Source: Prevotella sp. P5-50 (GTDB lineage: Bacteria; Bacteroidota; Bacteroidia; Bacteroidales; Bacteroidaceae). Taken from it: DNA of 64,000 bases. Positions within the stretch are counted from its first letter, which is position 1; every line of letters starts with the position of its first letter. Under the pieces are notes generated by a model, which saw nothing but the letters and a program-made list of their open reading frames with translations, did not search any database and had not been told where the DNA came from. Of the stretch, positions 42,790 to 52,102 are shown piece after piece. The stretch covers positions 1 to 64,000 of the forward strand of contig NZ_NPJA01000053.1 of assembly GCF_002251295.1 (NCBI RefSeq). Reading direction: 5' to 3'. A program made the translations under genes and the position numbers.

Positions 42790-43848
42790 ATGAAGTGGAA
42801 TAGACGTAGAAAGATACTCGTAGTATTCTTGGTAATCGTTGTTGCCGTACAAGGTATAGGTGGGTTGGGTGACTATTATGCCCAAGCGGTCTATCCATGT
42901 GTTGCTACCGTTTTGACATTCTTGTCAGGATATGTGCCCTTTGCCATAGGCGACTTGTTTATAGCCTTGAGTATCATCGGTATTGTGGCATTTCCGTTCT
43001 ATGCTGTTCGTCGGAAGAATAAAACTGTGGGCTATGCCATTGCTGGGGTGGGTGAGTATCTGTTGTGTGTCTATGTGTGGTTCTATCTGGCATGGGGATT
43101 AAACTATGCCCAGTCTGATTTTTATCATCGAAGTCATACACCCCGTTATGAAGCCAACAATGATCAACTGCGACATTTTGCATGGCGTTATGCCGATAGT
43201 TTGAATGCCACTTATAGTAAAACAGTCATTTATGATACTCTGCGAGTGCCGTCTTTGGTGGTGGCAGGTTATAAGCGTTTAGCCCAGCAGAATATGGGTG
43301 TCCATGCCCCTTTCCATGTTCATACGCAAGCCAAGACCATGCTTTTCACTTCGTTGAGTTCCAAGGTAGGAGTGACCGGCAGTATGGGTCCTTTCTTCTG
43401 CGAGTTTACGCTCAATGGCGATTTGCGTGCCCACGAGTATCCATCCACGTTTGCCCACGAGTATGCTCATCTACTTGGCATCACCAACGAGGGTGAAGCC
43501 AATTTCTATGCCTATCAGGTTTGTACATCATCTGCCGACCGCACGATGCGCTTTTGTGGCTATTATGCCATCTTCTTTCATGTGTTGCGTAGTGTAGATG
43601 CTGTACTTGGTGATGAGGCAGCCGAAGATTTCCTGCAATATGTACGACCGGAAATCAGGCAGATGGCATCTGCCGACCGCAACTATTGGCGTTCGAAATA
43701 CAGTACCTGGTTGGGCAACTTGCAAAATGCGGTCTATGAGTTTTATCTGAGAACCAATCGGGTTGATGGCGGACGGAAGAGTTATTCGCAAGTGGTGGCG
43801 CTGATACTCTCATGGGAGCAACGCCAAGGACAGATGCAACGCCGTTGA
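42790..43848 (+). CDS. DUF3810 membrane protein with HExxH motif
   Basis: A 352-residue protein with three N-terminal membrane helices (within residues 8-110) and a soluble domain holding a gluzincin-like HEYAH (His223, Glu224, His227) followed by EGEANFYAY, where the second Glu could be the third zinc ligand. DUF3810 proteins are thus probable membrane metallopeptidases, but no substrate is known. Monocistronic, with a promoter at 42730 and a terminator at 43902. Confidence 0.88.
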   Translation: MKWNRRRKILVVFLVIVVAVQGIGGLGDYYAQAVYPCVATVLTFLSGYVPFAIGDLFIALSIIGIVAFPFYAVRRKNKTVGYAIAGVGEYLLCVYVWFYLAWGLNYAQSDFYHRSHTPRYEANNDQLRHFAWRYADSLNATYSKTVIYDTLRVPSLVVAGYKRLAQQNMGVHAPFHVHTQAKTMLFTSLSSKVGVTGSMGPFFCEFTLNGDLRAHEYPSTFAHEYAHLLGITNEGEANFYAYQVCTSSADRTMRFCGYYAIFFHVLRSVDAVLGDEAAEDFLQYVRPEIRQMASADRNYWRSKYSTWLGNLQNAVYEFYLRTNRVDGGRKSYSQVVALILSWEQRQGQMQRR

Positions 43849-43901
43849 ATAGACTATAAAACAATGTGTTATAGACGGATAGGTAATGGCTGATACAAAA
43901 A

Positions 43902-43933
43902 AAACTGGGTGTGTCTCGCGACAGTCCCAGTTT
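43902..43933 (+). terminator. terminator after the DUF3810 gene
   Basis: Stem AAACTGGG (43902-43909) with CCCAGTTT (43926-43933), then CTGTTTTCT. Confidence 0.75.
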
Positions 43934-44073
43934 CTGTTTTCTAACTAACTTATTATCAACTATTCATTACTCTTTCTTTGTTATGCACAAAAGTTATTTC
44001 CTGTTTGCTGATGCAAAGGTATGTACATTTTATGATAAAAAACAGAAAATGAATGAAAAAACACACGTAAACG

Positions 44074-44105
44074 TTTGCGCCATTGCGAGTTTTTTTGTAT
44101 TTTTG
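44074..44105 (+). promoter_or_regulatory. promoter for a leaderless LacI-family transcript
   Basis: TTTG at 44074-44077, a 20-base spacer and TATTTTTG at 44098-44105: a complete consensus match. The start codon is at 44111, only five bases after the last G, so the transcript should begin at or within a base or two of the ATG. Confidence 0.75.
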
Positions 44106-44110
44106 CAGCA

Positions 44111-45136
44111 ATGAACAATAGAAAGCAACATAGAACATCGTTGAAGGACCTGGCTAAAGAGCTCAATGTGAGTATTGCTACAGTCAGTCGTGCCCTGCGC
44201 AGTTCTTCGGAAATAGGCCATGAAATGCAGGAAAAGGTGAAGGCTTTAGCCAAACTACGCAACTATCGCCCCAACCCTTTTGCACAGAGTTTGCGTAAAG
44301 AAGCTCCAAAGATTATTGGCGTGGTGCTGCCCAATTTGGTGACCCACTATTATGCTGCGGTACTCGATGGCATAGAAGATGAGGCCAAACGATCGGGCTA
44401 TAGCGTCATTAGTGCCAATAGCCATGAATCATTTGATATTGAAACACAAGCCATCGACAACTTTATCAATCTCCATGTGGAGGGCATTATAGCTTGTTTG
44501 TCACAATCCACTACTGATTACAGCCACTTTGAGGAGATTGCAGAGATGGGCATTCCTTTGGTATTCTTTGGTCGTACTTGTCTGAAAGAGCGCTTCTCGT
44601 GTGTCACAGCCAATGGTGACCAAGCCGCCCAGATGGCTACTCAGCATTTGATAGATACCGGTAGTCGTCGCATAGCCTTTATCGGCGGTCCTAACCACCT
44701 CGATATGGTTCAGCGTCGTAAACATGGTTATCTTGAAGCACTTCGTGAAAATCAGATTCCCATCGAGCGTGAACTTGTGAAATGCGGATCGATAGATTAT
44801 GATGCCGTACTTTCCAATACTGTTACCCTACTTAAAGAGCAGAAACCTGATGCCATAGTGGCTTTCAACGATATCATCACCTTTGCCGCATTCAATGCCA
44901 TTCGTGAGGCAGGATTGCGCATACCCGACGATGTGGCACTCATCGGCTTTACCGATGACGTGCATGCTGCATACGTCACGCCGCAAATGTCAGCCATCGT
45001 CGATCAGGCTCACCAAATGGGTGCAACAGCCTGTCAATTGCTGCTCAAGAATATTGCAGGAGATACAGGCGTATATCACAAAATTGTGCCGCAACAGTTG
45101 GTCATCCGTGGTACCTCGGCTAAAAAACCGCAGTAA
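44111..45136 (+). CDS. LacI-family transcriptional regulator
   Basis: A 341-residue regulator. The N-terminal LacI helix-turn-helix is SLKDLAKELNVSIATVSRAL (about residues 10-29), followed by a hinge (NYRPNPFAQSLR) and a periplasmic-binding-protein-like sugar domain (IIGVVLPNLVTHYYAAVLDG). The effector is unknown; the neighbourhood (reg_prop sensor, GH31, GH2, GH31) suggests a sugar from xyloglucan or a similar glycan. ATG 44111 is chosen over upstream in-frame ATG 44075 because the promoter -7 box ends five bases before it. Confidence 0.93.
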   Translation: MNNRKQHRTSLKDLAKELNVSIATVSRALRSSSEIGHEMQEKVKALAKLRNYRPNPFAQSLRKEAPKIIGVVLPNLVTHYYAAVLDGIEDEAKRSGYSVISANSHESFDIETQAIDNFINLHVEGIIACLSQSTTDYSHFEEIAEMGIPLVFFGRTCLKERFSCVTANGDQAAQMATQHLIDTGSRRIAFIGGPNHLDMVQRRKHGYLEALRENQIPIERELVKCGSIDYDAVLSNTVTLLKEQKPDAIVAFNDIITFAAFNAIREAGLRIPDDVALIGFTDDVHAAYVTPQMSAIVDQAHQMGATACQLLLKNIAGDTGVYHKIVPQQLVIRGTSAKKPQ

Positions 45137-45149
45137 GTAGTAGGTCGAG

Positions 45150-45180
45150 GACCAAAAAAGGCTGACTATGTTTGGTCTTT
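45150..45180 (+). terminator. terminator after the LacI-family gene
   Basis: Stem GACCAAA (45150-45156) with TTTGGTC (45171-45177), then T residues. Its right arm is also the -33 element of the next promoter. Confidence 0.65.
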
Positions 45181-45202
45181 TCAATAAAAAAGAGTACATT
45201 TG
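45171..45202 (+). promoter_or_regulatory. promoter of the reg_prop sensor-GH31 transcript
   Basis: TTTG at 45171-45174, a 20-base spacer and TACATTTG at 45195-45202. The leader to ATG 45239 is about 30 bases. Confidence 0.75.
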
Positions 45203-45238
45203 CACCATATTATATATAACTCGTAAAACCTAAAATAA

Positions 45239-48200
45239 ATGCCTCTGGCATTGATGCTAATGACTGTAAATATGAGAAGGATGATCATGTTACTGACGCT
45301 GATGGTCAGCTTTGTGCTGACAGTCGGTGCTGCTATTGATGACATTAAGTTTAGCCGACTTGATACCCGTGACGGACTGAGCAACTCACAGATTCTTTGT
45401 GTGAAGCGCGACTCCAAGGGATTTGTATGGATAGGAACTCCCTATGGCCTTAATCGATACGACGGATATCGTATCAAGACATTCTACTCATACGCCAAAG
45501 ATACCACTACGCTACGCAACAATTATGTGGATGAGATCTATGAGGCATACGATGGAAAACTATGGTTGAAGCAGGGTATGAACTATACCATCTTCGACCC
45601 AGTAACCGAGTCATGTGACAGACATCCTGAGCGTTGGTTGCAGCAACACGGCGTGGCGGGTGGTATCGAGCGCCTTTATATAGACAAGCATCATCATTTT
45701 TGGGTAAAAACCTATGATACTGGTTTCTGGCATTATAATCCTTATACCAAAGAAGCCAAGCAGTTTAATTTCGGTTATGGCCGCCAAGAGTTCAATTCCG
45801 ACTTTGGTGTATCGAGTTTTGCAGAGATAGGCAAGAGCTTGTTGGTATCTTCACACAATGGTGAGGTGTTCTGTTTCAACAGAGAGAAAAACTGGATTAG
45901 TTGGAAAGATGCTTATATTCGTGAGAAAGGACTCTTCAACAATCAGGAATGTAAGTTGCGTACCGATGCCGATGGTAATCTCTGGATGATAACCGTGGTA
46001 GGCTGTTTTGTGAAGTCGAAAGGACGTTGGATTCTTTCTTATAAAGAACTGGCGAAACGCTGGGGCGTGGAATTGCCTGACGGACTGAGCATTTGGGATA
46101 TTTGTTCGGATAGCAAAAAGCGCGTTTGGATAGCTACCGACCATACAGGACTCTTTCTTGTTGACCGCCAAGCGCATGAGGTGCGCCAGTTCTTGACTCA
46201 GAAAAACGACGGTACGTCTATCAGCGAAAACACCCTCCGCTTTCTTTATCGCGACCAGCAGGGTCGTATTTGGATTGGTACCTATATGAATGGCGTCAAT
46301 ATGTTTAAAGAGGGACTCTCCAATTTCCGCCATCTTGATCTGGGAAATATCACCACCATCACTTCCGATAAATCCTTCTTCTGGCTGGGAACCAATGATG
46401 CGGGTATCATTCGCATGGATCGTAAAACTGGCGAACAGGTTGTTTTCGACCGCAACAACAGTGGCATTGCCACCAATACCATGGTCAGTTCGTTGGTTTC
46501 ACGTGACGGTACCGTATGGTTTGGAACCTATGAAGGTGGACTGATACGTTTCCGTGGTGGTGCTATCACTAATTTCCGCTCATCGGGTAAACCGGGTGAA
46601 TTGGCCAATAACAATATCTGGTCGATATGTGAAGACCGTCAGGGCAATATCTGGATTGGCACATTGGGTAACGGTATTCAGCGCTTAACCCGTGCAGGAC
46701 GCTTTGACACACCTATCACCAGCCATAACTCTATCTTGGTATCAGACTATATCTCGACTGTCAATTTGACGAAGAAAAACTGGTTGATGGTATCCCATTC
46801 CAATTTCTATTCGATTGTGAATCCCGTTTCTGGCAAGATTATCAATCGCAATATTATTGACAATAAAGAGGGCATCGGTATTACCGAATCCTCAATATGT
46901 ACTATGGAGGACAGTCGGGGACTTGCCTGGCAGGGCTCTTCATCGGGTGCAACCATCTGGGACACGAAGACCAATGCTGTCTATCTGATTGATATGCGTT
47001 CCGGACTCATTGGTTCTACCGTCAATGCCATGGTGGAAGACAACAACCACACGGTATGGCTGGTGACTGATCATGGCGTATCAAACGTCATCCCGCAGCA
47101 AAAAGACGGACAATGGAACTTTATCATCCGCACTTTCAATAGCAACGACGGTCTCCAGAACGGTCCGTTCAACCAGCGTGCCATCTGTAAGACTGCCGAT
47201 GGACTTATCCTGGTGGGTGGTCAGGAAGGTCTTGATGTCATCAATCCGAAGCTGATGCGCGAAGAGAAGTATAAGGAATATCCCGTATTCAGCGGCCTGA
47301 AACTCTTTGAACAGGACGTAAAGGTTGGTGAAAAGATTGACGGTCGCATCATATTACGTAAGGCACTGAACATCTGTCGTGCCGTTCGCTTGAAATACAA
47401 CGACCAGTTTACCATTCAGTTGGGAAGTTCCAATGGCGAAATCCATCACCGCTCGCGCTTCCTCTATCGCCTCGATGGTGTGAACAACGACTGGATTAGA
47501 ACCGAAGAAGCCAACCCCAACATTACTTATATGAGTCTGCCTTCAGGATCTTATACCCTGCGCGTACGCATGCTCAACGACGATGGTACCATTGGTAGTG
47601 AAGAGGCAACACTCACCATTATTATACAGCCTCCGTTCTGGCGTTCATGGTGGATGATCATGATGCTGTTGCTGGTTGCCGCCTTTGGCATTTGGTGGTG
47701 GCGCAAGAATTATATGCGTCGTCAGGCTAAACGCCAAGCCGCCTTCGCATTGCGCCTTGAGATGGAGAAGCGCCAATGGATGGCAGAGATGAAAGCATCG
47801 ATGGCAGCAGAACAGCCAGCAACAGGAGATGCTGTTGTTGAAGAACCTGTGCGCCACCTTATGATGCATACGGAATATGCCGACCTTGTAGCAGTGATTA
47901 AGAAGCAATGTGCTGAATATGTGAAAGGCAACAAGGGTGTAAAGATTAGCAATGTCATGCTTATCGACGAACTCTTTATGGAGTTTGACGTCGTTCTGAT
48001 CAAGCGCATGCTCAACATCTTGTTTACCAATTCACAGAAATTTGCCGCCAAGAACTGCCACATTAGTGTTGGGCTCATTCGAAAGGACAATGGTAACGTA
48101 CAGATCCAAGTGGCTGACAATGGTATCGGAGTGGCTGATGAGTATAAACCACATATGTTTGACCATACAGCAGGTGTTGACGAACTCGAACTCGCTCTTG

Positions 48201-48352
48201 TCAAAGACATCATAGTGGCACATGGTGGAACCATCGAAGTGAAGGACAACCCTGGTGGCGGAACCATCATGGTGATCGACTTGCCAGCAAAAGGCATGGT
48301 GGAAGAAGCTGAAATTATGGACGACGACCATGCTGACGATGAAATAAAATAA
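45239..48352 (+). CDS. reg_prop two-component-like sensor without HisKA histidine or output domain
   Basis: A 1037-residue protein with the sensor half of a hybrid two-component system. After a signal sequence come about 14 reg_prop blades (such as GFVWIGTPYGLNRYDG and QGRIWIGTYMNGVNMF), a Y_Y_Y domain (about 700-790) and one membrane helix (about 800-820). The cytoplasmic part lacks the usual SHEFRTPL box. What follows is an ATPase-like domain with an N-box-like NILFTNSQKFA, the G1 box VADNGIGVAD and GGGTIMVIDL, ending in an acidic tail. Receiver and AraC domains, normal in such hybrids, are absent. GH31 follows after 37 bases, so a regulatory role in glycan use is likely. ATG 45272 is an alternative start. 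Confidence 0.85.
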   Translation: MPLALMLMTVNMRRMIMLLTLMVSFVLTVGAAIDDIKFSRLDTRDGLSNSQILCVKRDSKGFVWIGTPYGLNRYDGYRIKTFYSYAKDTTTLRNNYVDEIYEAYDGKLWLKQGMNYTIFDPVTESCDRHPERWLQQHGVAGGIERLYIDKHHHFWVKTYDTGFWHYNPYTKEAKQFNFGYGRQEFNSDFGVSSFAEIGKSLLVSSHNGEVFCFNREKNWISWKDAYIREKGLFNNQECKLRTDADGNLWMITVVGCFVKSKGRWILSYKELAKRWGVELPDGLSIWDICSDSKKRVWIATDHTGLFLVDRQAHEVRQFLTQKNDGTSISENTLRFLYRDQQGRIWIGTYMNGVNMFKEGLSNFRHLDLGNITTITSDKSFFWLGTNDAGIIRMDRKTGEQVVFDRNNSGIATNTMVSSLVSRDGTVWFGTYEGGLIRFRGGAITNFRSSGKPGELANNNIWSICEDRQGNIWIGTLGNGIQRLTRAGRFDTPITSHNSILVSDYISTVNLTKKNWLMVSHSNFYSIVNPVSGKIINRNIIDNKEGIGITESSICTMEDSRGLAWQGSSSGATIWDTKTNAVYLIDMRSGLIGSTVNAMVEDNNHTVWLVTDHGVSNVIPQQKDGQWNFIIRTFNSNDGLQNGPFNQRAICKTADGLILVGGQEGLDVINPKLMREEKYKEYPVFSGLKLFEQDVKVGEKIDGRIILRKALNICRAVRLKYNDQFTIQLGSSNGEIHHRSRFLYRLDGVNNDWIRTEEANPNITYMSLPSGSYTLRVRMLNDDGTIGSEEATLTIIIQPPFWRSWWMIMMLLLVAAFGIWWWRKNYMRRQAKRQAAFALRLEMEKRQWMAEMKASMAAEQPATGDAVVEEPVRHLMMHTEYADLVAVIKKQCAEYVKGNKGVKISNVMLIDELFMEFDVVLIKRMLNILFTNSQKFAAKNCHISVGLIRKDNGNVQIQVADNGIGVADEYKPHMFDHTAGVDELELALVKDIIVAHGGTIEVKDNPGGGTIMVIDLPAKGMVEEAEIMDDDHADDEIK

Positions 48353-48389
48353 TTGAAAAAAGTAGTATATAATAACCCTAAATGATCAA

Positions 48390-51300
48390 ATGAATATTAT
48401 TAAAACCCTCATGGTCGGTGCGTTCTCAATGACCGCATTGACAATGGCTGCAGCAGAAGTGCAGCAGAATGGCAACAAGGTCATGGTCAAACCCGATGGT
48501 GGTCAGGCCAAAGTTATCTGTCTTGAGGTGATGAACGACAACATCATCCGTGTGCGCGCCACATCCGAGAGTGCATTACCTGTCAAGAAACCCAGTCTGA
48601 TGATTGTACCGCAGATAGCTCCCGCAAAAAAAAACTATACGATAAGTGAGGACGAGCAGTCTGTAATAGTCAAAGCGAAGAATGTGACTGCCGTAGTCAA
48701 TAAGGCAACGGGTGCGATCGTATTTTTTGATGCCACAGGAAAACAACTGCTTAAAGAGGCTAAGGATGGCAAGAAATTCCAGAACTTCACAGTCCCTGAG
48801 CGCGAATACGGAGTACGCAACATCGGTGGAGTGACCGAAGAGATGAAGCACGGACTGACTTGGCAGATGCTTTTCGACAGTCCTTCCGATGAAGCCTTCT
48901 ATGGATTGGGACAGCATCAGTCTGAGGAATTTAATATGAAAGGTAAAAACGAAGACCTGTTCCAATATAACACCAAGGTCTCTATTCCTTTCGTACTCTC
49001 CAACAAGAACTATGGTATCCTGTGGGACAGCTACAGTTATTGCCGCTTTGGCAATCCCAACGACTATTTGCAGCTGAACCGTGCCTTCAAACTCTACGAC
49101 CGTCGCGGTAAAGAAGGTCATCTGACTGGTACCTACGTCGATAAGAATGGTAAGAAACTGGTGCGCGATGAGGATAGCATCTATTATGAGTATGCTTGTC
49201 CTCCAACTTCAGAAATTGCCAACAAGACCGATAATGGTGGTCTGAAGAACCTCCCCAAGGGCTTCAATCTCCAAGGTGCCACTGTGACATACGAAGGATT
49301 TATCGAGCCTGAATGTTGTGGTCGTTGTGCCAAGGCTGGCAAGAATGAGAAGCAACTCTATCAGTTTATCCTCTACTATGCCGGTTATATCAAGGTGTAT
49401 ATCGATGGCAAGGAGGTGGTGCCTGAGCGTTGGCGTACCGCATGGAACCCCAACAGCTATAAGTTTAGCACCGAACTGACCAAGGGTAAGAAGGCACAGT
49501 TGCGCATTGAGTGGCAACCCGATGGTGGCGATTCCTATTGCGGACTGCGTGTCTCACAACCTCGCAATAAGACAGAGCGTGAGCAACTCAGTATCTGGAG
49601 CGAGATGGCGCGCGATATGGATTACTACTTCATTGCAGGTCAGAATTTCGATGATGTCATCAGCGGCTATCGCACTTTGACAGGAAAAGCATCGCTCTAT
49701 CCGAAATGGGTGCTCGGCTTCTGGCAGAGCCGCGAACGCTATCAGAGCAGTCAGGACATCGAGGATAACCTCGCAGAGTTCCGTCGTCGCCACATTCCTA
49801 TCGACAATATCGTGCAGGACTGGAACTACTGGAATCTGCCCGATTGGGGTGCTCACGACTTTGAAGCAAGCCGTTATCCCAACCCACAGGCTATGCTCGA
49901 CTCTGTTCACGCTATGCACGGACGCTTCATGATTAGTGTATGGCCTAAGTTCTACGACACCACCGAACACTATAAGGAACTCGACGAGAAGGGATGGATG
50001 TATCGTCAGGCTGTCAAGGACGATATCCACGACTGGCTTGGCTTCCGTGGTTCGATGTATGATGCCTATGATGAGGGAGCTCGCAAACTGTTCTGGAAAC
50101 AGATGGACGACCATCTCTATAGCAAGTTTAATAAGAATGGTGTGCCTGGCATCGATGCTTGGTGGATGGATGCCTCAGAGCCTAATGTGCGCGACTGCAC
50201 TCCGATGTGGTATCGCAAAGCACTTTGCGGACCTACTGCCCTCGGCACTTCTACCGAATATTTCAATGCCTATTCTACCGTCAATGCCGATGCTATCTAC
50301 AACGGACAGCGTTCGGTATGGAAGGGTAAAGCCAACGAACCTCGTGTGTTCCTGCTCACCCGTAGCGGTTTCGCTGGTGAACAGCGCTATTCTACAGCCA
50401 CTTGGAGTGGTGATATCGGCACCCGTTGGGAGGATATGCGCGCTCAGATGACAGCCGGACTCAACTATTCTATGTCGGGTGTGCCTTTCTGGGGAATGGA
50501 CCAAGGTGGCTTCTGTGTAGAAAACCGCTATGTTGCGGCTCAGAAACTCTTCAACGAAACAGGTGAAGAGAACGAAGATTTGAAGGAATGGCGTGAACTC
50601 CAGGCTCGCTGGAATCAGTTTGGAGCCTTCATCCCCTTGTTCCGTTCGCATGGTCAGTGGCCTACTCGCGAAATCTGGAACATCGCTCCCGACAATCATC
50701 CTGCCTATAAGTCGTTTGTTTATTACGACCAGTTGCGCTATCGCTTGATGCCTTATATGTACAGCATGGCTGCATGGGCTCACTTCAAAGACTATACGCT
50801 GATGCGTGCACTCGTTATGGATTTCAATGGCGATAAGGAAGTGGAGAATATCGGCAACCAGTGGATGTTTGGTCCTGCGCTCATGGCTTGTCCTGTTGGC
50901 TACTACAAGGCTCGCAACCGTAGCGTATATTTCCCCAAACAGTGTGGTTGGTATGATTTCTATACTGGCGAACACTATGATGGTGGTCAGCATTTGGTAG
51001 TTGATGCACCCTACGAGAAGATTCCTGTTTTCGTACGTGAAGGTGCCATCATTCCATTTGGTCCTGCCATGGAGTGGTGCGACGAGAAACCTGCCGAACT
51101 CATCAATCTCTATGTCTATGAGGGTCAGGACGGATCGTTCCAACTCTACGAAGACGAGGGAACCAACTACAACTACGAGAAGGGTAAGTATGCCACCATC
51201 GAGATTGCCTATAACGATGCCGACAAAACTGTCAGCTTCGGCAAGCGCAATGGTGCTTTCAAGGGTATGCTGAAAAACCGTCGTTTCAATGTAGTACTCG

Positions 51301-51392
51301 TGAAGAAAGACCAGCCCCGCGACCTCAACCTCGACAATCCTGAGGGTAAAATGGTGCAGTACAGCGGTAAGGCTGTTAGCGTGAAACTCTGA
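48390..51392 (+). CDS. GH31 alpha-xylosidase-type glycosidase with PA14-like insert
   Basis: A 1000-residue exported enzyme (signal peptide ending LTMAAA). An N-terminal beta-sandwich is interrupted near residues 290-395 by a PA14-like insert (YQFILYYAGYIKVYIDGKEV, GDSYCGLRV). The (beta/alpha)8 barrel follows. The nucleophile Asp is in WWMDASEPN (about residue 594) and the acid/base Asp in ATWSGDIGTRW (about 674). The insert and the WWMDASEP motif resemble Cellvibrio Xyl31A-type alpha-xylosidases that remove xylose from xyloglucan oligosaccharides; alpha-glucosidase activity cannot be excluded. It is second in the transcript with the reg_prop sensor. Confidence 0.88.
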   Translation: MNIIKTLMVGAFSMTALTMAAAEVQQNGNKVMVKPDGGQAKVICLEVMNDNIIRVRATSESALPVKKPSLMIVPQIAPAKKNYTISEDEQSVIVKAKNVTAVVNKATGAIVFFDATGKQLLKEAKDGKKFQNFTVPEREYGVRNIGGVTEEMKHGLTWQMLFDSPSDEAFYGLGQHQSEEFNMKGKNEDLFQYNTKVSIPFVLSNKNYGILWDSYSYCRFGNPNDYLQLNRAFKLYDRRGKEGHLTGTYVDKNGKKLVRDEDSIYYEYACPPTSEIANKTDNGGLKNLPKGFNLQGATVTYEGFIEPECCGRCAKAGKNEKQLYQFILYYAGYIKVYIDGKEVVPERWRTAWNPNSYKFSTELTKGKKAQLRIEWQPDGGDSYCGLRVSQPRNKTEREQLSIWSEMARDMDYYFIAGQNFDDVISGYRTLTGKASLYPKWVLGFWQSRERYQSSQDIEDNLAEFRRRHIPIDNIVQDWNYWNLPDWGAHDFEASRYPNPQAMLDSVHAMHGRFMISVWPKFYDTTEHYKELDEKGWMYRQAVKDDIHDWLGFRGSMYDAYDEGARKLFWKQMDDHLYSKFNKNGVPGIDAWWMDASEPNVRDCTPMWYRKALCGPTALGTSTEYFNAYSTVNADAIYNGQRSVWKGKANEPRVFLLTRSGFAGEQRYSTATWSGDIGTRWEDMRAQMTAGLNYSMSGVPFWGMDQGGFCVENRYVAAQKLFNETGEENEDLKEWRELQARWNQFGAFIPLFRSHGQWPTREIWNIAPDNHPAYKSFVYYDQLRYRLMPYMYSMAAWAHFKDYTLMRALVMDFNGDKEVENIGNQWMFGPALMACPVGYYKARNRSVYFPKQCGWYDFYTGEHYDGGQHLVVDAPYEKIPVFVREGAIIPFGPAMEWCDEKPAELINLYVYEGQDGSFQLYEDEGTNYNYEKGKYATIEIAYNDADKTVSFGKRNGAFKGMLKNRRFNVVLVKKDQPRDLNLDNPEGKMVQYSGKAVSVKL

Positions 51393-51415
51393 TTTTAAAG
51401 ATATTGCAATAGGAG

Positions 51416-51437
51416 GGGTGTGCCATACGGCACACCC
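51416..51437 (+). terminator. terminator after the first GH31 gene
   Basis: A perfect 9-bp stem GGGTGTGCC/GGCACACCC with the tetraloop ATAC and a short pyrimidine-rich run. Confidence 0.8.
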
Positions 51438-51585
51438 TTCTTGTCTTATATAATACCCAATGACTACCCATTGACCACCTGCATAACCATCGTACTGACA
51501 TCGCCCTTCTTCTATATACAAGTTGCCTAAATGTTCCATTTACCATGTACAAGATATTGCCCGTTATTTTGCCAAGGCATTTCCA

Positions 51586-51862
51586 ATGTTTTGCAAAAGT
51601 ATTACCCCATGTTTTGCAAAAGTATTACCCCATGTTTTGCAAAAGTATTACCCCATGTTTTGCAAAAGTATTGTCTAACGTTTGAAAAAGATCTTTTCAA
51701 CGATTGATAAAGATGTTATCCAACGTTTGATAAAGATGTTATCCAATATTTGATAAAAGTATTATCCAATATTTGATAAAAGTATTATCCAACGTTTGAT
51801 AAGGGTATTATCCAACGTTGGATAAAAAGATTATCAAGGTTTGGAAAAACGTTGATAAACGA
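51586..51862. repeat. 23-bp tandem array, about twelve units of two subtypes
   Basis: Four nearly identical units start at 51586, 51609, 51632 and 51655, each with ATGTTTTGCAAAAGTATTA. The following seven or eight are of a related type, ACGTTTGATAAAGATGTTAT or ATATTTGATAAAAGTATTAT, with the same period apart from one 1-base slip near 51700. The first subtype contains the palindrome TTTTGCAAAA. It lies in a 1-kb spacer between two glycosidase genes. It is not a CRISPR. Confidence 0.93.
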
Positions 51863-51888
51863 TAGCTTTTTATAAGGGAAATAGGATC

Positions 51889-51960
51889 ACGCTTTACTTT
51901 TGTCCTTTCATGGCGTTAGTTAATTGTTTATGTTTTGTATCCTCAGGGCGTTGCAGGGGT
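51889..51960 (-). repeat. degenerate REP element
   Basis: On the minus strand CATGAAAGGACAAAAGTAAAG resembles the REP end GTCCTGAAAGGACAAAAGT found at 12290-12310. The other hairpins have decayed (CCTGAGG). It is the only REP trace seen outside the first 13 kb. Confidence 0.5.
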
Positions 51961-52102
51961 GGTCGAATGGTGGTCGAAAATCTAAAAAACAGAAGGTTCG
52001 ACCACCCGTTATGGTGTTGTGCTGTAGTTACTTATCTGATTCTGGTGGTCGAGTGGTCGAATTTTATGACGTCGCGTGCGCGTGCGCATATACGCGCACA
52101 TA
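51961..52102. other. GGTGGTCGA repeats, hairpin and 30-bp alternating tract
   Basis: GGTCGAA occurs at 51961, GGTGGTCGAA at 51969-51978, its inverse TTCGACCACC at 51997-52006 (a 10-bp stem with an 18-base loop), and GGTGGTCGAGTGGTCGAA at about 52045. From 52073 to 52102 every base alternates pyrimidine/purine, mostly CG and TG/CA steps. No gene was recognised from 52103 to the GH2 promoter at 52365. Confidence 0.65.

Noticed and set aside
42310..42790. tRNA or riboswitch in the DUF3237/DUF3810 spacer
   Set aside because: No cloverleaf or known aptamer pattern was seen; only promoters and the 11-bp units are supported.
45239..48352. Calling this a complete hybrid two-component system
   Set aside because: The phospho-acceptor box, receiver and AraC domains are not present in the frame, and the stop codon is followed directly by the GH31 gene.
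50175..51539. A 454-residue minus-strand reading frame opposite the GH31 gene
   Set aside because: It is antisense to a complete GH31 catalytic domain and arises from codon usage.
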